Origin: a virus
Virus record (IMG/VR): IMGVR_UViG_3300030116_002979
Span: 5,561-43,846 of that record
Length of the DNA: 38,286 nt
Strand: one strand, 5' to 3'
The translations under genes and the position numbers were made by a program. A model generated the notes under the pieces. The model was not told the origin of the DNA, did no database searches, and saw nothing but the letters and a program-made list of their open reading frames with translations. Positions 5,809-15,977 of this stretch are shown piece by piece (within the stretch, counting starts at the first letter, position 1; every line of letters begins with the position of its first letter).

Positions 5809-6999
5809 TTATCTAAATGTATAATTAATTCCAAAGTTTGAGTTAAACATTTCTGAGTCCCAGAATTTAGTATACTCACCTTCAATAAATAAACCTATTG
5901 ATTTACTAAGTTTCACACCAAATACTAAACCGGCTTGATAATCACTCCATTGTTCACCATCTAACAAATCATTGTGACCACCTTTACCCCAGCTGTTTCT
6001 ATGTAGGTAACTAAAATCTTCATTACCTTGTACATATTTATGATATGGTAATATCCAGTTTCCGTAAGCATGAAGCCAAAAGTTTGATTTATAGTGATAA
6101 AAATCAAAACCGACAATAGGTGCAACTTCACCAAAAGACTCTAATTCAGACCATGCTTCTTGATTATATCTATTCAACAACATGGGCATTATAAGATCTC
6201 TAAACTGAGCATCTGTCCAAGCTACTACATTTCCATCTGGATCAGTCCAATACCAATCACCAAATGAATTACCATTTTCATCAGTAGAAGAATAATACCA
6301 ATCATCATATCCGTAATCAAATCCTAACGTGAACCAATAGTTAACCGGATCACCATCTTCATCTATTTCATTTAACCATATTTCTACAGGATTATAACCA
6401 TAAGGACGTTGATGTGTTCTGTATATTGCACCAGCAGATATACTAAATTTCTTACCAATAGGTAAACGAGCCCTTAATTCACCAGACATGTATTCAAAAT
6501 CTATTTTACCAGTTTCTCTAGCTTCAAACTTAGCTATGTGATAATCACCAGTATGTCTAACAAATAATCTTTTATTATTAAACTCGTTACCATTAAATCT
6601 TTCTTTTTCAATATGAAGTAAATACTCTAAACCTTGTACAGCTGAAGTAGGAGCAGATAAACCTACTTGTTTTTCTACAGCTTGATTACCAGTCCAGAAG
6701 TTACCAGGTTTTTTTTCATATCCAAACCTACCTAGTTTACGTATACCAAAACCATACCTATAATTAAAAGGATGGTATTTAGCTCTGTCTTCTACTTGTG
6801 GTATACCGTAGAAGTCATCTGGATTTGTACGTATGAAATAATTAGGTTGAACTGATTGAGCGTTTTCTATATTACCAGCTGCATATAAAGTTCCATATTT
6901 TAAAAAATCACTATATAATTCTTTAAAAATGTTTTTCTTTTCCTGCGCTTGTAAATTAAACGTTATTAGTATAGTTAGTATGGTTAATATTTTTTTCAT
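5809..6999 (-). CDS. Predicted outer-membrane beta-barrel protein encoded by the phage
   Basis: A 396-residue protein with a clear signal peptide (hydrophobic 4-15, cleavage likely after LQAQ at about 19). The mature part is rich in Tyr, Trp, Phe and Gly with many alternating strands, for example KFSISAGAIYRTH, YWFTLGFDYGYDDW and SIGLFIEGEYTKFWD, and ends in NYTFR; a C-terminal aromatic-rich strand is the mark of many outer-membrane barrels. Loops contain acidic repeats such as DEDGDP and DENGNSFGD. The leader type is flavobacterial. It sits between the giant ejection protein and the membrane/lysis genes, so it is probably made late. Possible roles are outer-membrane permeabilisation, receptor masking or superinfection exclusion; a virion role cannot be excluded. 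I do not recognise the exact family. Confidence 0.75.
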   Translation of the reverse strand: MKKILTILTILITFNLQAQEKKNIFKELYSDFLKYGTLYAAGNIENAQSVQPNYFIRTNPDDFYGIPQVEDRAKYHPFNYRYGFGIRKLGRFGYEKKPGNFWTGNQAVEKQVGLSAPTSAVQGLEYLLHIEKERFNGNEFNNKRLFVRHTGDYHIAKFEARETGKIDFEYMSGELRARLPIGKKFSISAGAIYRTHQRPYGYNPVEIWLNEIDEDGDPVNYWFTLGFDYGYDDWYYSSTDENGNSFGDWYWTDPDGNVVAWTDAQFRDLIMPMLLNRYNQEAWSELESFGEVAPIVGFDFYHYKSNFWLHAYGNWILPYHKYVQGNEDFSYLHRNSWGKGGHNDLLDGEQWSDYQAGLVFGVKLSKSIGLFIEGEYTKFWDSEMFNSNFGINYTFR

Positions 7000-7045
7000 A
7001 GTAAAGTGACTTTATCTTTTTAATATTACTTGTTTTTAGTTTATT

Positions 7046-10000
7046 TTAATTTCTTTTTATAGATGCAGGCGGCTTCTTTTTTCTACCTTTACTGCTTTTG
7101 CTAGGTATTTCTATATCACCATAAGGATCAACACCAACATCCCAAGTGTTCCAACCTAATAACATAGCTATTCTCTGCCAAGCTTCGTTTTCGCTATCAG
7201 AAGCTTCTTTAATATTGTTTAATATCATTACAGCTCTGTCAAGAGGTATATTTGCTGTTGCAGATAAAACATTACCTATAGCTAGTAATCCAGGGTTATC
7301 TAAGCTAAATCCTGCAGCTTCCATTTCGTCAGCATCAAATTTATAAGACTGCAAAGCGTTATACAATTTTCTAGCCTTAGAACCAACTGGTGGTGATAGA
7401 TTTAAACCTTCAATCATAACATAAGTATAATCTGGGTTTCTATCTTTTCCAGCTTCATATTGGAACCTCATTATCATGTTTTTAATCGTAGAAGCTGCAG
7501 CTCCATAAACACCAGATCCTCTTAAAATAGTGTCAAGCATATTGTTAACAACTCTACCTTTCTTCTTATCCCACATCTCTTCTTCTTCATCATCAAACAA
7601 CATACCAAACATAGCGTTAGATAATACAGAGAATATTAAGTTTTGTATTGCCACATAATAAACTAGTTTAGACACGTTTGTTTTCCAATCACCTCTTCCA
7701 TTTTTAAGATCAAGAAAAGCTTTCTTTGTTAATCTCATATACTGCATAGGTGTATTTTGAAAAGCTAATATTAATCTACCTAATGGACTAGCTTGTTGCA
7801 TGCTAATCATATCGGGTCTAGCAGACTGCTGAGCTTTTTCAGAAGCTTCTGCAAAATCAGTAAAAGCCTTTTGTTCGGCTTGTTTTTGATCCATACCTTG
7901 TTTTAAGTATGTGTTCAGTCTATTTCTATAAAATGTTGCACCACCAGAAGCAATTGCAAAACTATCAGCCATTTGCGTAGGTATAAAACCTTTTTGTAAC
8001 AAATATCTTAATATAGCTGCTGGCTTGTTGGTAGAAGTGTTCATTGCTCTAGCTATTTCAGCTTCGTTAACATCTGTTTGTAAACCTCTTCTTCTTTGCT
8101 TTAACATGTCTGAATTAAATATCATAGCAAAGTCTTTAGCGTATTGCCTTGTATTTAAAACAGCTGATGCAAATTTAATCGGGTTGTTATCAGACCAATT
8201 TATAAAGTTAAATAAAGATATTGTTTGCAGCGTTGCAGATCTAAAGTTAAAGAACATTATAGCACCTACAGAATTATTTACCCAGTTTAAAAAGCTATTT
8301 GTTAGTTTATTATTACCGCTTTGTCTATTTGTACCGTTTTCCATACGATACGTCATATCTTCCAAAGCTTCTCTAAAACCAGTGCCATATAGTGCTTCTA
8401 TCTTATTTAAATTCTCTGGACTAAATATTTCGTTTTTATTTTCTATCCAGTCAGCTAAAAATCTTTTTCTACCAACTCTTTGAGTTATATCGTTTATATC
8501 AGAAACTATAGTACCTATAACCCAGTTTTCGTTAGGTTCTGGAAAGTTCTTTTTACCAGTTATATTATTTAGTATCTCAGCATATCCTTTTAATGAAGTA
8601 TCATTTTTTACTATGCTAGATAATCTTTTTTGATCTGTTTTAGATATTCCAGGTATTTTGTAACCAAGCTTATCCCATAAATAAACTCTTATAGCAGCAT
8701 CATAAGTAAAATCGTTATAATCTGTTTTTCTTTGTAATATTTTTTTAACTTCCGGATAATGTTTTTGTAGTTTTCTATAATTAGTAGCGTAAGCTTGTTT
8801 AGCGCTGTTTATTTCTTGTATTGCTCTAGCGAAAGGTTTTATTAAATTATTCTCAAAAAACTTTAATTGTTTTTCTCCTCTTTTACCTTTATCTAAGAAA
8901 GCATAAATCAAACCAACAAAGTCTTCTGCTGATGGAGGTAAGAAAAACTCAAACTTATCAGCTGCTTTACCTCTTGATTTAGCAGCTGCATTAGAAAATC
9001 TTTTTTGTCTATCAATACCTTTTGTGTCTTCTAATATAGAGTTAAACTCATTACTTAAGCTTGTTTGAATTTTAGCTTGTTGTACATCTGATTTAACATC
9101 TATTTGATTTAAAACATTTTGAACAGCTCTTACATTTTTATAAGCATCATCTGCAAAATAAAAATTATTATAACCTTCAGCTGCTTTACCTATTATCCAA
9201 TCAGCTTTTGCTTGAGGTCTACCATCTTCTAATCCAGTTATGTTTTCTATAGGTATTTCTAATCCAATACCTTTTAAAAAAGCATGTATTGCATAAGCTG
9301 CTTCTTGAGGTCTAGCTGTTAAAACAAATATATCTTTACTTGTAAACTTATCTTGCCTTCTTAAAGCTAGTTCAAATAAAGGACCTTTTTTACCTTCTAT
9401 AACTTTATTAAACTCAGTGAAATCAAATGTAGCACCAGCTGCTTCAAGATCAGCTGATTGTTGAGCAAACTCTGTTGCGTTAATTTTATTTACACTACCG
9501 TCAGGCATAGTAACTATAACTTGACTATTTGTTTGAGCTAAAGTGTCATCAAAATCAAAAACACTAATACCTTTTTCAGGTTTGTTTTTTAATCTACCTT
9601 GTTGTAACGCGTCTAATATTTTGCTATTTTTATTTACTTCGTTTATAGACAACTGTAAATCTTTTGTTATCTTGTGACCCTCTGAGCTAATACCATATTC
9701 TTCTAAAAACGATTTACCTGTTTCAGCGTTTATTAAGTTTTCAGTACTAACAAAATTTAAAGCAGCCATTGTTTCATTGAAGTATCTTTCAAACCAATTA
9801 TTATCAAACACGTTCCACTCACCAGTAAGATCCATGTTGTTTTTTAAATCACTTTGATCTAGACTTTTATTATCAGCGTAGCTTATACCAATCAACTTGT
9901 AGTTCTTTTTTAAAGCAGCTAGTGTAGACTCAAAATTTTGATTTGGATCCATGATAGCATCTATTAAAGTAACATAAGCATTTACATTTTGTAAAGCGTG

Positions 10001-13000
10001 CTCAAGATAAACTTTACCAGTGTTGTTTTTATCATAATGAGTAAACTGAGCACCACCTCTATGAGGGTGTGTTTTAGAGCTTACAGCATTTTCTAACCAC
10101 TGTAAAACAACGCCAAGAGCTTTAGGGTCTTTTGTTAGTATTTCATTTATGTTACGCCAAAAAGCATCAAAGTTTATTTCAACCTGCTTGTTGTATTCAG
10201 GTATTTTACCTTTGTTTTTCTCTATGTCTTTAACTGTTTTACCAACATATTTAGCAAAATCTCTTTTAGGGTATTTACCTTTTACAAATTTTATATCATT
10301 TAGTTTAGCTCTTAAAAATACTTTTACAGCCTTATAATTTCTTAAATTTAAACCATTTACAAATTCACCAGCATTTAATAAACCTGGACTATTTTTCTCA
10401 AAAACAGGATATATTGCTCTCTTAATTTCACTTATATAATATTCAGTAGCGTTAAAACCATCATCTATACTTTTACTTGAGTTACCTGTTATGTCTGGGT
10501 AAGTATCTAGCAAACCATATTTTTCTGCTAAGTCTTTACTTGTTTGACTAAATTGTACGTCAGAAGTTCCAGCTTGTATGTCTTGTATAACATTAGGTGA
10601 AACACCTTGTTCTTTTAGTTTCTCTCTAACAACGGTGTTAGATATTAGTTTGTCTACTAGGTTTATAATTGCTTTTTGTCTCTGAGCTTCAGTTGATCTA
10701 GGTGACAAACCTTTTATAGGTTTACCTTCGTTATCAATACCTAAAGCTTCTAATATCGAATTATCTGTTAACTTGTTTAAGGCATGTGGATATATTCCAG
10801 CTCCTTTCGTAACTCTTTCTTGTTTCGTATAAAAAGCATCTAATAATGATTTTTGCACACCAGTTGAAGTACCTATTAGTGAGTCTGTAGCAGCCTCTAA
10901 AACAGCGCCTTTTGGCATTAGCTTTCTTATTTGGGAAACATTTTTATATATAAACTTAGATGAGTTTATTAAATCACCTTTGCTAAAATTATTAGCTGGT
11001 TTTAATTTACTTACAGGTATACCAACTTCATTAGCTGTTACTTCGCTAGCTTGACCTTTTAATTTTTTAAAACTAATATTCTCTTGATCAATGTTTTCTA
11101 TGTTTACCGCGTCGTTATATGCTTTTTTATTTTTGTTACTAAGCATATCTCTAGGATCTATCTTTGTAACTGGTTTACTTTTTTCTGTTTGAGTAGGTTG
11201 ATCAGCAACTTGTTGAGTTGTATCATCTAAACTTGTTACAAATTGACTACCTTCGTCCTTACCTAGAACTCTATCAGCTATTTCTACATATCTTTTAAAA
11301 CCAGTTTTTGTAGAAAAAGCGTTATTTAAAAAACCAGAAAGCGGAGCTGGTTCTAAACCTTGCAGTTGTTGTTTTCTAACATACTCTGGATAACTTCTAA
11401 TAACATCTAGCATACCTCTTTCTCCAGTTTGTATTTCATCTACGAGTATGTCAGACATTTGATTATAGTTTGGTCTTTGTTCGTATCTACGAGCTATACC
11501 TTCTGCAGTTGGCCTTAACACACCTAGCATTTCAAAAGCACTAAGATCAGTTATACCTTGTTCTCTATATATGTCGTTTACTAATTGAGAATTAACTTCA
11601 TTTAAAGAAAATTGAGGTTCTGAAAATGTAGCTTGCTCTTGTGTTAATTGTCCTATTTCATCAACTAAAGAGTTAGATAGCTTACCCTTCTTAACACTTT
11701 CAGTGTATTCTTGCATAAATGCTATAACATCTTCAGCTTTATTGAAATCTATATTTCCGTATCCAAATTTTCTAAAAACTTTTATAAAAAATTGTTTTAT
11801 CTGATCTACAAAACCTTGTTGCTTAAACAAACCTTTTACAGTCATAGCTGCTGCAGATCTATCAGTTGGGTTTAACATGTCAGACATAACTGTTAGATAC
11901 TCTTGGTGTTGTTTACCTCTAGTATAACCTCTGTCTTGCATCCTTTTTATAATAGCTGCATTGATATTTGGTGACACTATTCTTTGTATATCGTTTACCA
12001 ATTGCTTTTGGTTTTTAACTTTAGAATTAAGTATACCGTGTAACAACTCGTGCGCTCCTACGTTTACTTGAAAAGTTTTGGCAGCGGCTTGTCTATTTAT
12101 ATATATCTTACCATTATGAATAAAACCACCTATACTACCTAGTTGTGATTTTTGTTTTTTATTTAACTTTATATTGTTTTTCTTAATAGTATCTGCAAAC
12201 TTTTTATTAGAGTTTGAAATATCAGTAGGTAATCCTACTTGTTGAGCTCCAGTCTCTAAAAAACTAATATTTTCTTCTGTTTTTCTTTTTATTATAGCGT
12301 CTCTAACTTTTTGCCTATCTGCTTCGTTTTGTTTTGCAGCTTTAGATTTTCTACCTTTTGTAGAGTATTTATTATTTATAAAGTTTATTTGTTCTTGTAT
12401 ATCTTTTAATTGTGATTTTGCAAAAGAAGAATTATCACCAACAAATCTTAATGCTCTTCTTTCGAGCTCAAACAAAGCTTCTCTATCAGCTTTATTTGTA
12501 ACCCTATCGTTTATATTTAATTTTAAAGCAGTTTCTGTTTGCACTTTGTTTATGTAATTTGATAACTCTTTATCGTTTTTTATTACAATATTCATGCCTG
12601 TTAATTGCTCTGGCGTAGCTGTATCTACAATATCTTGCATTTGCTCAGCTGTAACTGTTTTACCGTTTACTTTATAAACACCACTTCTAACGTTTGATAA
12701 TAAAGTTATTCCTCCTGTTACTGGAGCACCTACTAAACCAATAACACCTTCGTTTATTATTTCAGCTGCATCCATTTCTTTTCCTTGAACAAACAAACGT
12801 GTTGCTTCACCAGCAGAACCACCAATCATTTCTGAACCTGTTATAACTCCACCTTTCTTTATTGTTGTTAAAGAAGGCACAAAACGATTACCTTTTACAA
12901 CTGTTCCAGGATTAACTATTTTAGAAGCAAGTTTACCACCACCAAAAGTAAATAACGCTTCTGTTGTGGCTATAATAGCACCTCCTTCTAAAGCTTCGTT

Positions 13001-14026
13001 TCTAGCTGACTTAAAAAAGTCTTCATCATTAAATAAAACCCTTAAGTTTTCTGCACTAAACTCCATGTCTCTTTCAGCAAGCTCGTTCATTACAGTTTGT
13101 TGAAAGCTCATTAAAGCATCGTTATAACCATTGATAGCAGCCCAACCACCAGTTAAAGCACCAACTGGAACTGTAACTATTTCTTCAGGTGTACCTAAAG
13201 CAACACCAGTAGCATTTACAGCTAAAGCAGTACCAACACCTGCACCAGCTCCAACAGAACCGGCTTTTAGCGATTCCCAACTACCCATACCTAGCATGCT
13301 TGATAAAAACTGCTCTACCATAAACGAAGCGCCAACATCATCGGTAGCTCGCAACCAACCCATAACACCTCCACCGTACTCTTGATATTTTTTATTCCAT
13401 ATCTCCGTTATTCTACTTGGACCATTTTCTTGCATATCCACCATGGCAACCATAAAACTTTGAATATCTTCATCTGTTATATTCTTTATATTTACAGTGT
13501 TCATTATTGCGGCTATGTCATCTGCAGATCTTGCTCTAGCTTTACCTTGACCAAAACCTTCACTAAAAGAATCGAATAAACCTTCCCATGATGTAGCATA
13601 ATCTAACTCAATTGTGTTATTTGTGTAGGTTCCATCTACAAAATAATCATCATAATAACCTTCATCATTAGAGAAAAACTGTTCATTGAAAGCCTCATAT
13701 CCCTTAGTGTATACGTTTTTTTCATCTAAATAATTAAACAGTTTTAATCTACTTTCTTCGTTGTAAAATTGATTTGTAAAATCGTTAAAAGATTTTGTGT
13801 AATCACCTCTGTCAACTAAAAGTTTATAGAGTTTAGGCAGAGAGTCTTCTACTTTTTCTTCATACAACTCTCTTTCTCGCTTAGCTTCTATTTCTTTTTC
13901 TGCTAAATACTCATCGTAATCTTCTTCTACTTCAAAGTGTTTTTCTGTAGGCAAGTAACTAGCACCTGCTACGTCATATAGAGATGTTTGAAATTTAGCA
14001 TCTATTTTTAAAGGAGTTTTACTCAT
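7046..14026 (-). CDS. Giant ejection-type virion protein with HEXXH peptidase-like and HAD phosphatase domains
   Basis: A 2326-residue protein at the place of T7 gp16, after two shorter proteins that match gp14 and gp15 in order. Visible regions: an acidic charged N-terminus (1-200); Gly/Ala-rich hydrophobic stretches at about 245-305 and 390-450 that could line a membrane channel; a zinc-peptidase-like site H659-E-L-L-H663; a long middle region without recognised motifs; a HAD-type phosphatase domain at about 1485-1655 with D1491-x-D1493 in FDFDDTL, then LTARP and a FADDAYKNV acidic motif; and a helical C-terminal region with hydrophobic segments near 1912-1942 and 2122-2145 and a basic end. 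It probably enters the host with the DNA, spanning the envelope, and delivers enzyme activities. No lytic transglycosylase motif like that of T7 gp16 is visible. The domain assignments are by motif; the ejection role is inferred from position and architecture. Confidence 0.85.
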   Translation of the reverse strand: MSKTPLKIDAKFQTSLYDVAGASYLPTEKHFEVEEDYDEYLAEKEIEAKRERELYEEKVEDSLPKLYKLLVDRGDYTKSFNDFTNQFYNEESRLKLFNYLDEKNVYTKGYEAFNEQFFSNDEGYYDDYFVDGTYTNNTIELDYATSWEGLFDSFSEGFGQGKARARSADDIAAIMNTVNIKNITDEDIQSFMVAMVDMQENGPSRITEIWNKKYQEYGGGVMGWLRATDDVGASFMVEQFLSSMLGMGSWESLKAGSVGAGAGVGTALAVNATGVALGTPEEIVTVPVGALTGGWAAINGYNDALMSFQQTVMNELAERDMEFSAENLRVLFNDEDFFKSARNEALEGGAIIATTEALFTFGGGKLASKIVNPGTVVKGNRFVPSLTTIKKGGVITGSEMIGGSAGEATRLFVQGKEMDAAEIINEGVIGLVGAPVTGGITLLSNVRSGVYKVNGKTVTAEQMQDIVDTATPEQLTGMNIVIKNDKELSNYINKVQTETALKLNINDRVTNKADREALFELERRALRFVGDNSSFAKSQLKDIQEQINFINNKYSTKGRKSKAAKQNEADRQKVRDAIIKRKTEENISFLETGAQQVGLPTDISNSNKKFADTIKKNNIKLNKKQKSQLGSIGGFIHNGKIYINRQAAAKTFQVNVGAHELLHGILNSKVKNQKQLVNDIQRIVSPNINAAIIKRMQDRGYTRGKQHQEYLTVMSDMLNPTDRSAAAMTVKGLFKQQGFVDQIKQFFIKVFRKFGYGNIDFNKAEDVIAFMQEYTESVKKGKLSNSLVDEIGQLTQEQATFSEPQFSLNEVNSQLVNDIYREQGITDLSAFEMLGVLRPTAEGIARRYEQRPNYNQMSDILVDEIQTGERGMLDVIRSYPEYVRKQQLQGLEPAPLSGFLNNAFSTKTGFKRYVEIADRVLGKDEGSQFVTSLDDTTQQVADQPTQTEKSKPVTKIDPRDMLSNKNKKAYNDAVNIENIDQENISFKKLKGQASEVTANEVGIPVSKLKPANNFSKGDLINSSKFIYKNVSQIRKLMPKGAVLEAATDSLIGTSTGVQKSLLDAFYTKQERVTKGAGIYPHALNKLTDNSILEALGIDNEGKPIKGLSPRSTEAQRQKAIINLVDKLISNTVVREKLKEQGVSPNVIQDIQAGTSDVQFSQTSKDLAEKYGLLDTYPDITGNSSKSIDDGFNATEYYISEIKRAIYPVFEKNSPGLLNAGEFVNGLNLRNYKAVKVFLRAKLNDIKFVKGKYPKRDFAKYVGKTVKDIEKNKGKIPEYNKQVEINFDAFWRNINEILTKDPKALGVVLQWLENAVSSKTHPHRGGAQFTHYDKNNTGKVYLEHALQNVNAYVTLIDAIMDPNQNFESTLAALKKNYKLIGISYADNKSLDQSDLKNNMDLTGEWNVFDNNWFERYFNETMAALNFVSTENLINAETGKSFLEEYGISSEGHKITKDLQLSINEVNKNSKILDALQQGRLKNKPEKGISVFDFDDTLAQTNSQVIVTMPDGSVNKINATEFAQQSADLEAAGATFDFTEFNKVIEGKKGPLFELALRRQDKFTSKDIFVLTARPQEAAYAIHAFLKGIGLEIPIENITGLEDGRPQAKADWIIGKAAEGYNNFYFADDAYKNVRAVQNVLNQIDVKSDVQQAKIQTSLSNEFNSILEDTKGIDRQKRFSNAAAKSRGKAADKFEFFLPPSAEDFVGLIYAFLDKGKRGEKQLKFFENNLIKPFARAIQEINSAKQAYATNYRKLQKHYPEVKKILQRKTDYNDFTYDAAIRVYLWDKLGYKIPGISKTDQKRLSSIVKNDTSLKGYAEILNNITGKKNFPEPNENWVIGTIVSDINDITQRVGRKRFLADWIENKNEIFSPENLNKIEALYGTGFREALEDMTYRMENGTNRQSGNNKLTNSFLNWVNNSVGAIMFFNFRSATLQTISLFNFINWSDNNPIKFASAVLNTRQYAKDFAMIFNSDMLKQRRRGLQTDVNEAEIARAMNTSTNKPAAILRYLLQKGFIPTQMADSFAIASGGATFYRNRLNTYLKQGMDQKQAEQKAFTDFAEASEKAQQSARPDMISMQQASPLGRLILAFQNTPMQYMRLTKKAFLDLKNGRGDWKTNVSKLVYYVAIQNLIFSVLSNAMFGMLFDDEEEEMWDKKKGRVVNNMLDTILRGSGVYGAAASTIKNMIMRFQYEAGKDRNPDYTYVMIEGLNLSPPVGSKARKLYNALQSYKFDADEMEAAGFSLDNPGLLAIGNVLSATANIPLDRAVMILNNIKEASDSENEAWQRIAMLLGWNTWDVGVDPYGDIEIPSKSSKGRKKKPPASIKRN

Positions 14027-14036
14027 TTTAATTTAA

Positions 14037-15311
14037 TTAAAAATTGTCAGCAGCTCCGCCGCTATTATTATTATCTGGTTCTGCATCATCAACGTTTGGC
14101 CAATATATAGGGTTAATTCCAGCTTGGTCTAATAAATCTAAAAACCCGTTTTTAGTTCCAAACTTAATATCGACACCGTTGACTGATAAAACAGTTGGAT
14201 CAATAGTTGTTTTAACTTCTATATTATTAGGCATTAATCTATTTATAGCTACAATATCTTTATTATCAAAAGCATTGGCTATCATGTTAACAGTGTTAAA
14301 AGCTTTTTTATCAGTAGCTGTTAAATTACCACCAGAACCAGTTCCGCCAGCATTACTTCCACCGCTACCACCCCTACCTCTAGAGCTACTAGATTTTTTT
14401 GGCCTATTTTTAACACCTAACTGTGATTGTTTTAACAACACATTCATATAATTATCTACTACTATATCTCGTAGTTGTGCAAAAGGTATTTCACCGTTAT
14501 TAAAATCTTCTATATAACCCTTGATAATTGGATCATCAGCCATTACTATATCACCAACTAAACCATCGTGTAACACAGACATCAAAGAGTTTTTACCACC
14601 TTTATCTATAGCCGCTTTTAAACCTGTTGCTATTTGAAAGTATTGAGGATTTTCTTTTGTTAAAGCCACACCAGATTTATAACCAAGTTGATAAACTTTT
14701 ACACCAGCGTCCATCATAGCTTTAGCTGTTTCATAATCTTTTATACCGTAATCTGGTAAATCATTTAGTTTTATTTCACCATCATCACCAATAAAAGATA
14801 AATTACCATAATCATCTATATTTAAATCATACTCTTCGTTATATATTGCTCTGAGCATGTTAATGTTCTGTTGATTTTCGTTATACATAGAGGTTGTTTG
14901 ACCTTCAATATCTTCTATAATAGTTTTTTTATTCTCACCATACAGCTTAAATTGACTATTTAAGTTTTCAAATGAATTTTTTATTTCGTTCATTTTAGCA
15001 ACAGTCTTCATATAATCTTGGCTACCAACAACTAACTCATCAATAATATTAGCGTTTCTAACATATTCATTTTTCTTTTTTGAAAGATAATTTGATAAAT
15101 TGTTTCTATATTTATCTGGTATTTGTGATAGATCCATATCAGCTGGAAGCTTTTTTAAATAGTTTCTAAGCTGTTGTTCGTACATATTTTTTACGCTCAT
15201 AGTTGGGTTACTACTACCCATACCTTGAGTTGCACGTTGAAATCCAATATCAAAAGCTGTTTTTGGATTGACTGATCTATAACCGTATTGTCCTGGATCT
15301 TGTACTATCAT
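14037..15311 (-). CDS. Internal/ejection virion protein, gp15-like by position
   Basis: A 424-residue hydrophilic protein, mostly helical in character: residues about 40-150 are charged and coiled-coil-like, residues about 150-290 alternate short strands and helices, then comes a low-complexity Ser/Arg/Gly linker (about 303-333) and a C-terminal globular part of about 90 residues with an acidic Asn-rich end. No enzyme motif is seen. It is placed between the 208-residue membrane-prone protein and the 2326-residue giant, as T7 gp15 lies between gp14 and gp16, so I infer an internal core or ejection role. Sequence similarity to gp15 is not visible by eye. Confidence 0.7.
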   Translation of the reverse strand: MIVQDPGQYGYRSVNPKTAFDIGFQRATQGMGSSNPTMSVKNMYEQQLRNYLKKLPADMDLSQIPDKYRNNLSNYLSKKKNEYVRNANIIDELVVGSQDYMKTVAKMNEIKNSFENLNSQFKLYGENKKTIIEDIEGQTTSMYNENQQNINMLRAIYNEEYDLNIDDYGNLSFIGDDGEIKLNDLPDYGIKDYETAKAMMDAGVKVYQLGYKSGVALTKENPQYFQIATGLKAAIDKGGKNSLMSVLHDGLVGDIVMADDPIIKGYIEDFNNGEIPFAQLRDIVVDNYMNVLLKQSQLGVKNRPKKSSSSRGRGGSGGSNAGGTGSGGNLTATDKKAFNTVNMIANAFDNKDIVAINRLMPNNIEVKTTIDPTVLSVNGVDIKFGTKNGFLDLLDQAGINPIYWPNVDDAEPDNNNSGGAADNF

Positions 15312-15319
15312 AATTTATT

Positions 15320-15946
15320 TTATTTAAAACCTTTAGCGCCTAAACCTGCAGAAGCTAAACCACCAATACCAGATACAACCATTTGATCATGCATTGCTTT
15401 CTCAGCTTGAGCTTTTTGTAAATCTTGACCAGCAAAATTCATCATAGTCTCTAGCTTTCCAAGATCAGCATCTCTTTTCTGATATTCACCAGCTATTGCT
15501 TGTTGATTTAACTTAGCTTGTTGTGCTAGTTGGTTTTGTTGTATATTTTGTTCTTGAGATCTTATATCTGCAGCAGCAGCTTGAGCATTTTGTGATTGTT
15601 GCTGTGACATAGCTTGTGCTAATGCAGCTATACCAGAACCACCAGCCGCTTGACTAAATTGATCCATCATGTTAGACTGTTGTTGTAATTGCTGTGATTT
15701 TAAAAACTCAGCTGATTGTTGATCAACAGTTTGATCTTCGTATACGTTTTCTTGGTTAGCATACAAGTTAGACGTATCCATGTTTTCATATCTTTTTCTT
15801 TGCATATCATATGCACCTTGAGCTCTAGCTAAAGCTCTTCTTCTTTTTCTACCGCCAATTAAGCCCATGCCTAATTTAACCGCTGGTCCTATAAACGCAG
15901 CAGCAGGTCCTATTTTTAATGGTGATTCTCCTTGTCTTTTTTTCAT
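15320..15946 (-). CDS. Internal virion protein, gp14-like
   Basis: A 208-residue protein. The N-terminus has a hydrophobic stretch (about 10-32, AAAFIGPAVKLGMGLIGG) followed by a basic RKRRR segment, then a long Gln/Ala-rich helical region (about 65-185) with many QQ pairs, and a Gly-rich hydrophobic C-terminus (GIGGLASAGLGAKGFK). Hydrophobic ends with a Gln/Ala coiled coil between them are typical of T7 gp14-type internal proteins that form the outer-membrane portion of the DNA-ejection channel. It is the first of three genes in the ejection-protein order and is 8 bases upstream of the 424-residue gene. The assignment rests on composition and order. Confidence 0.72.
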   Translation of the reverse strand: MKKRQGESPLKIGPAAAFIGPAVKLGMGLIGGRKRRRALARAQGAYDMQRKRYENMDTSNLYANQENVYEDQTVDQQSAEFLKSQQLQQQSNMMDQFSQAAGGSGIAALAQAMSQQQSQNAQAAAADIRSQEQNIQQNQLAQQAKLNQQAIAGEYQKRDADLGKLETMMNFAGQDLQKAQAEKAMHDQMVVSGIGGLASAGLGAKGFK

Positions 15947-15977
15947 TTTTAATACTTTATATATTATATATTACACA

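Noticed and set aside
8025-8483. A 152-codon plus-strand frame antisense to the giant ejection gene
   Set aside because: Reverse-complement shadow of a strongly supported gene; hydrophobic translation results from A/T-rich codons on the opposite strand.
9400-9600. DxD motif of the giant protein read as a virion RNA polymerase active site
   Set aside because: The DFDDT context followed by LTARP and FADDAYKNV is a HAD phosphatase pattern; no other polymerase motifs were seen.
14044-14451. A 135-codon plus-strand frame with Leu/Pro-rich hydrophobic translation
   Set aside because: Antisense to the Gly/Ser linker and Asn-rich end of the 424-aa protein, which explains the composition.
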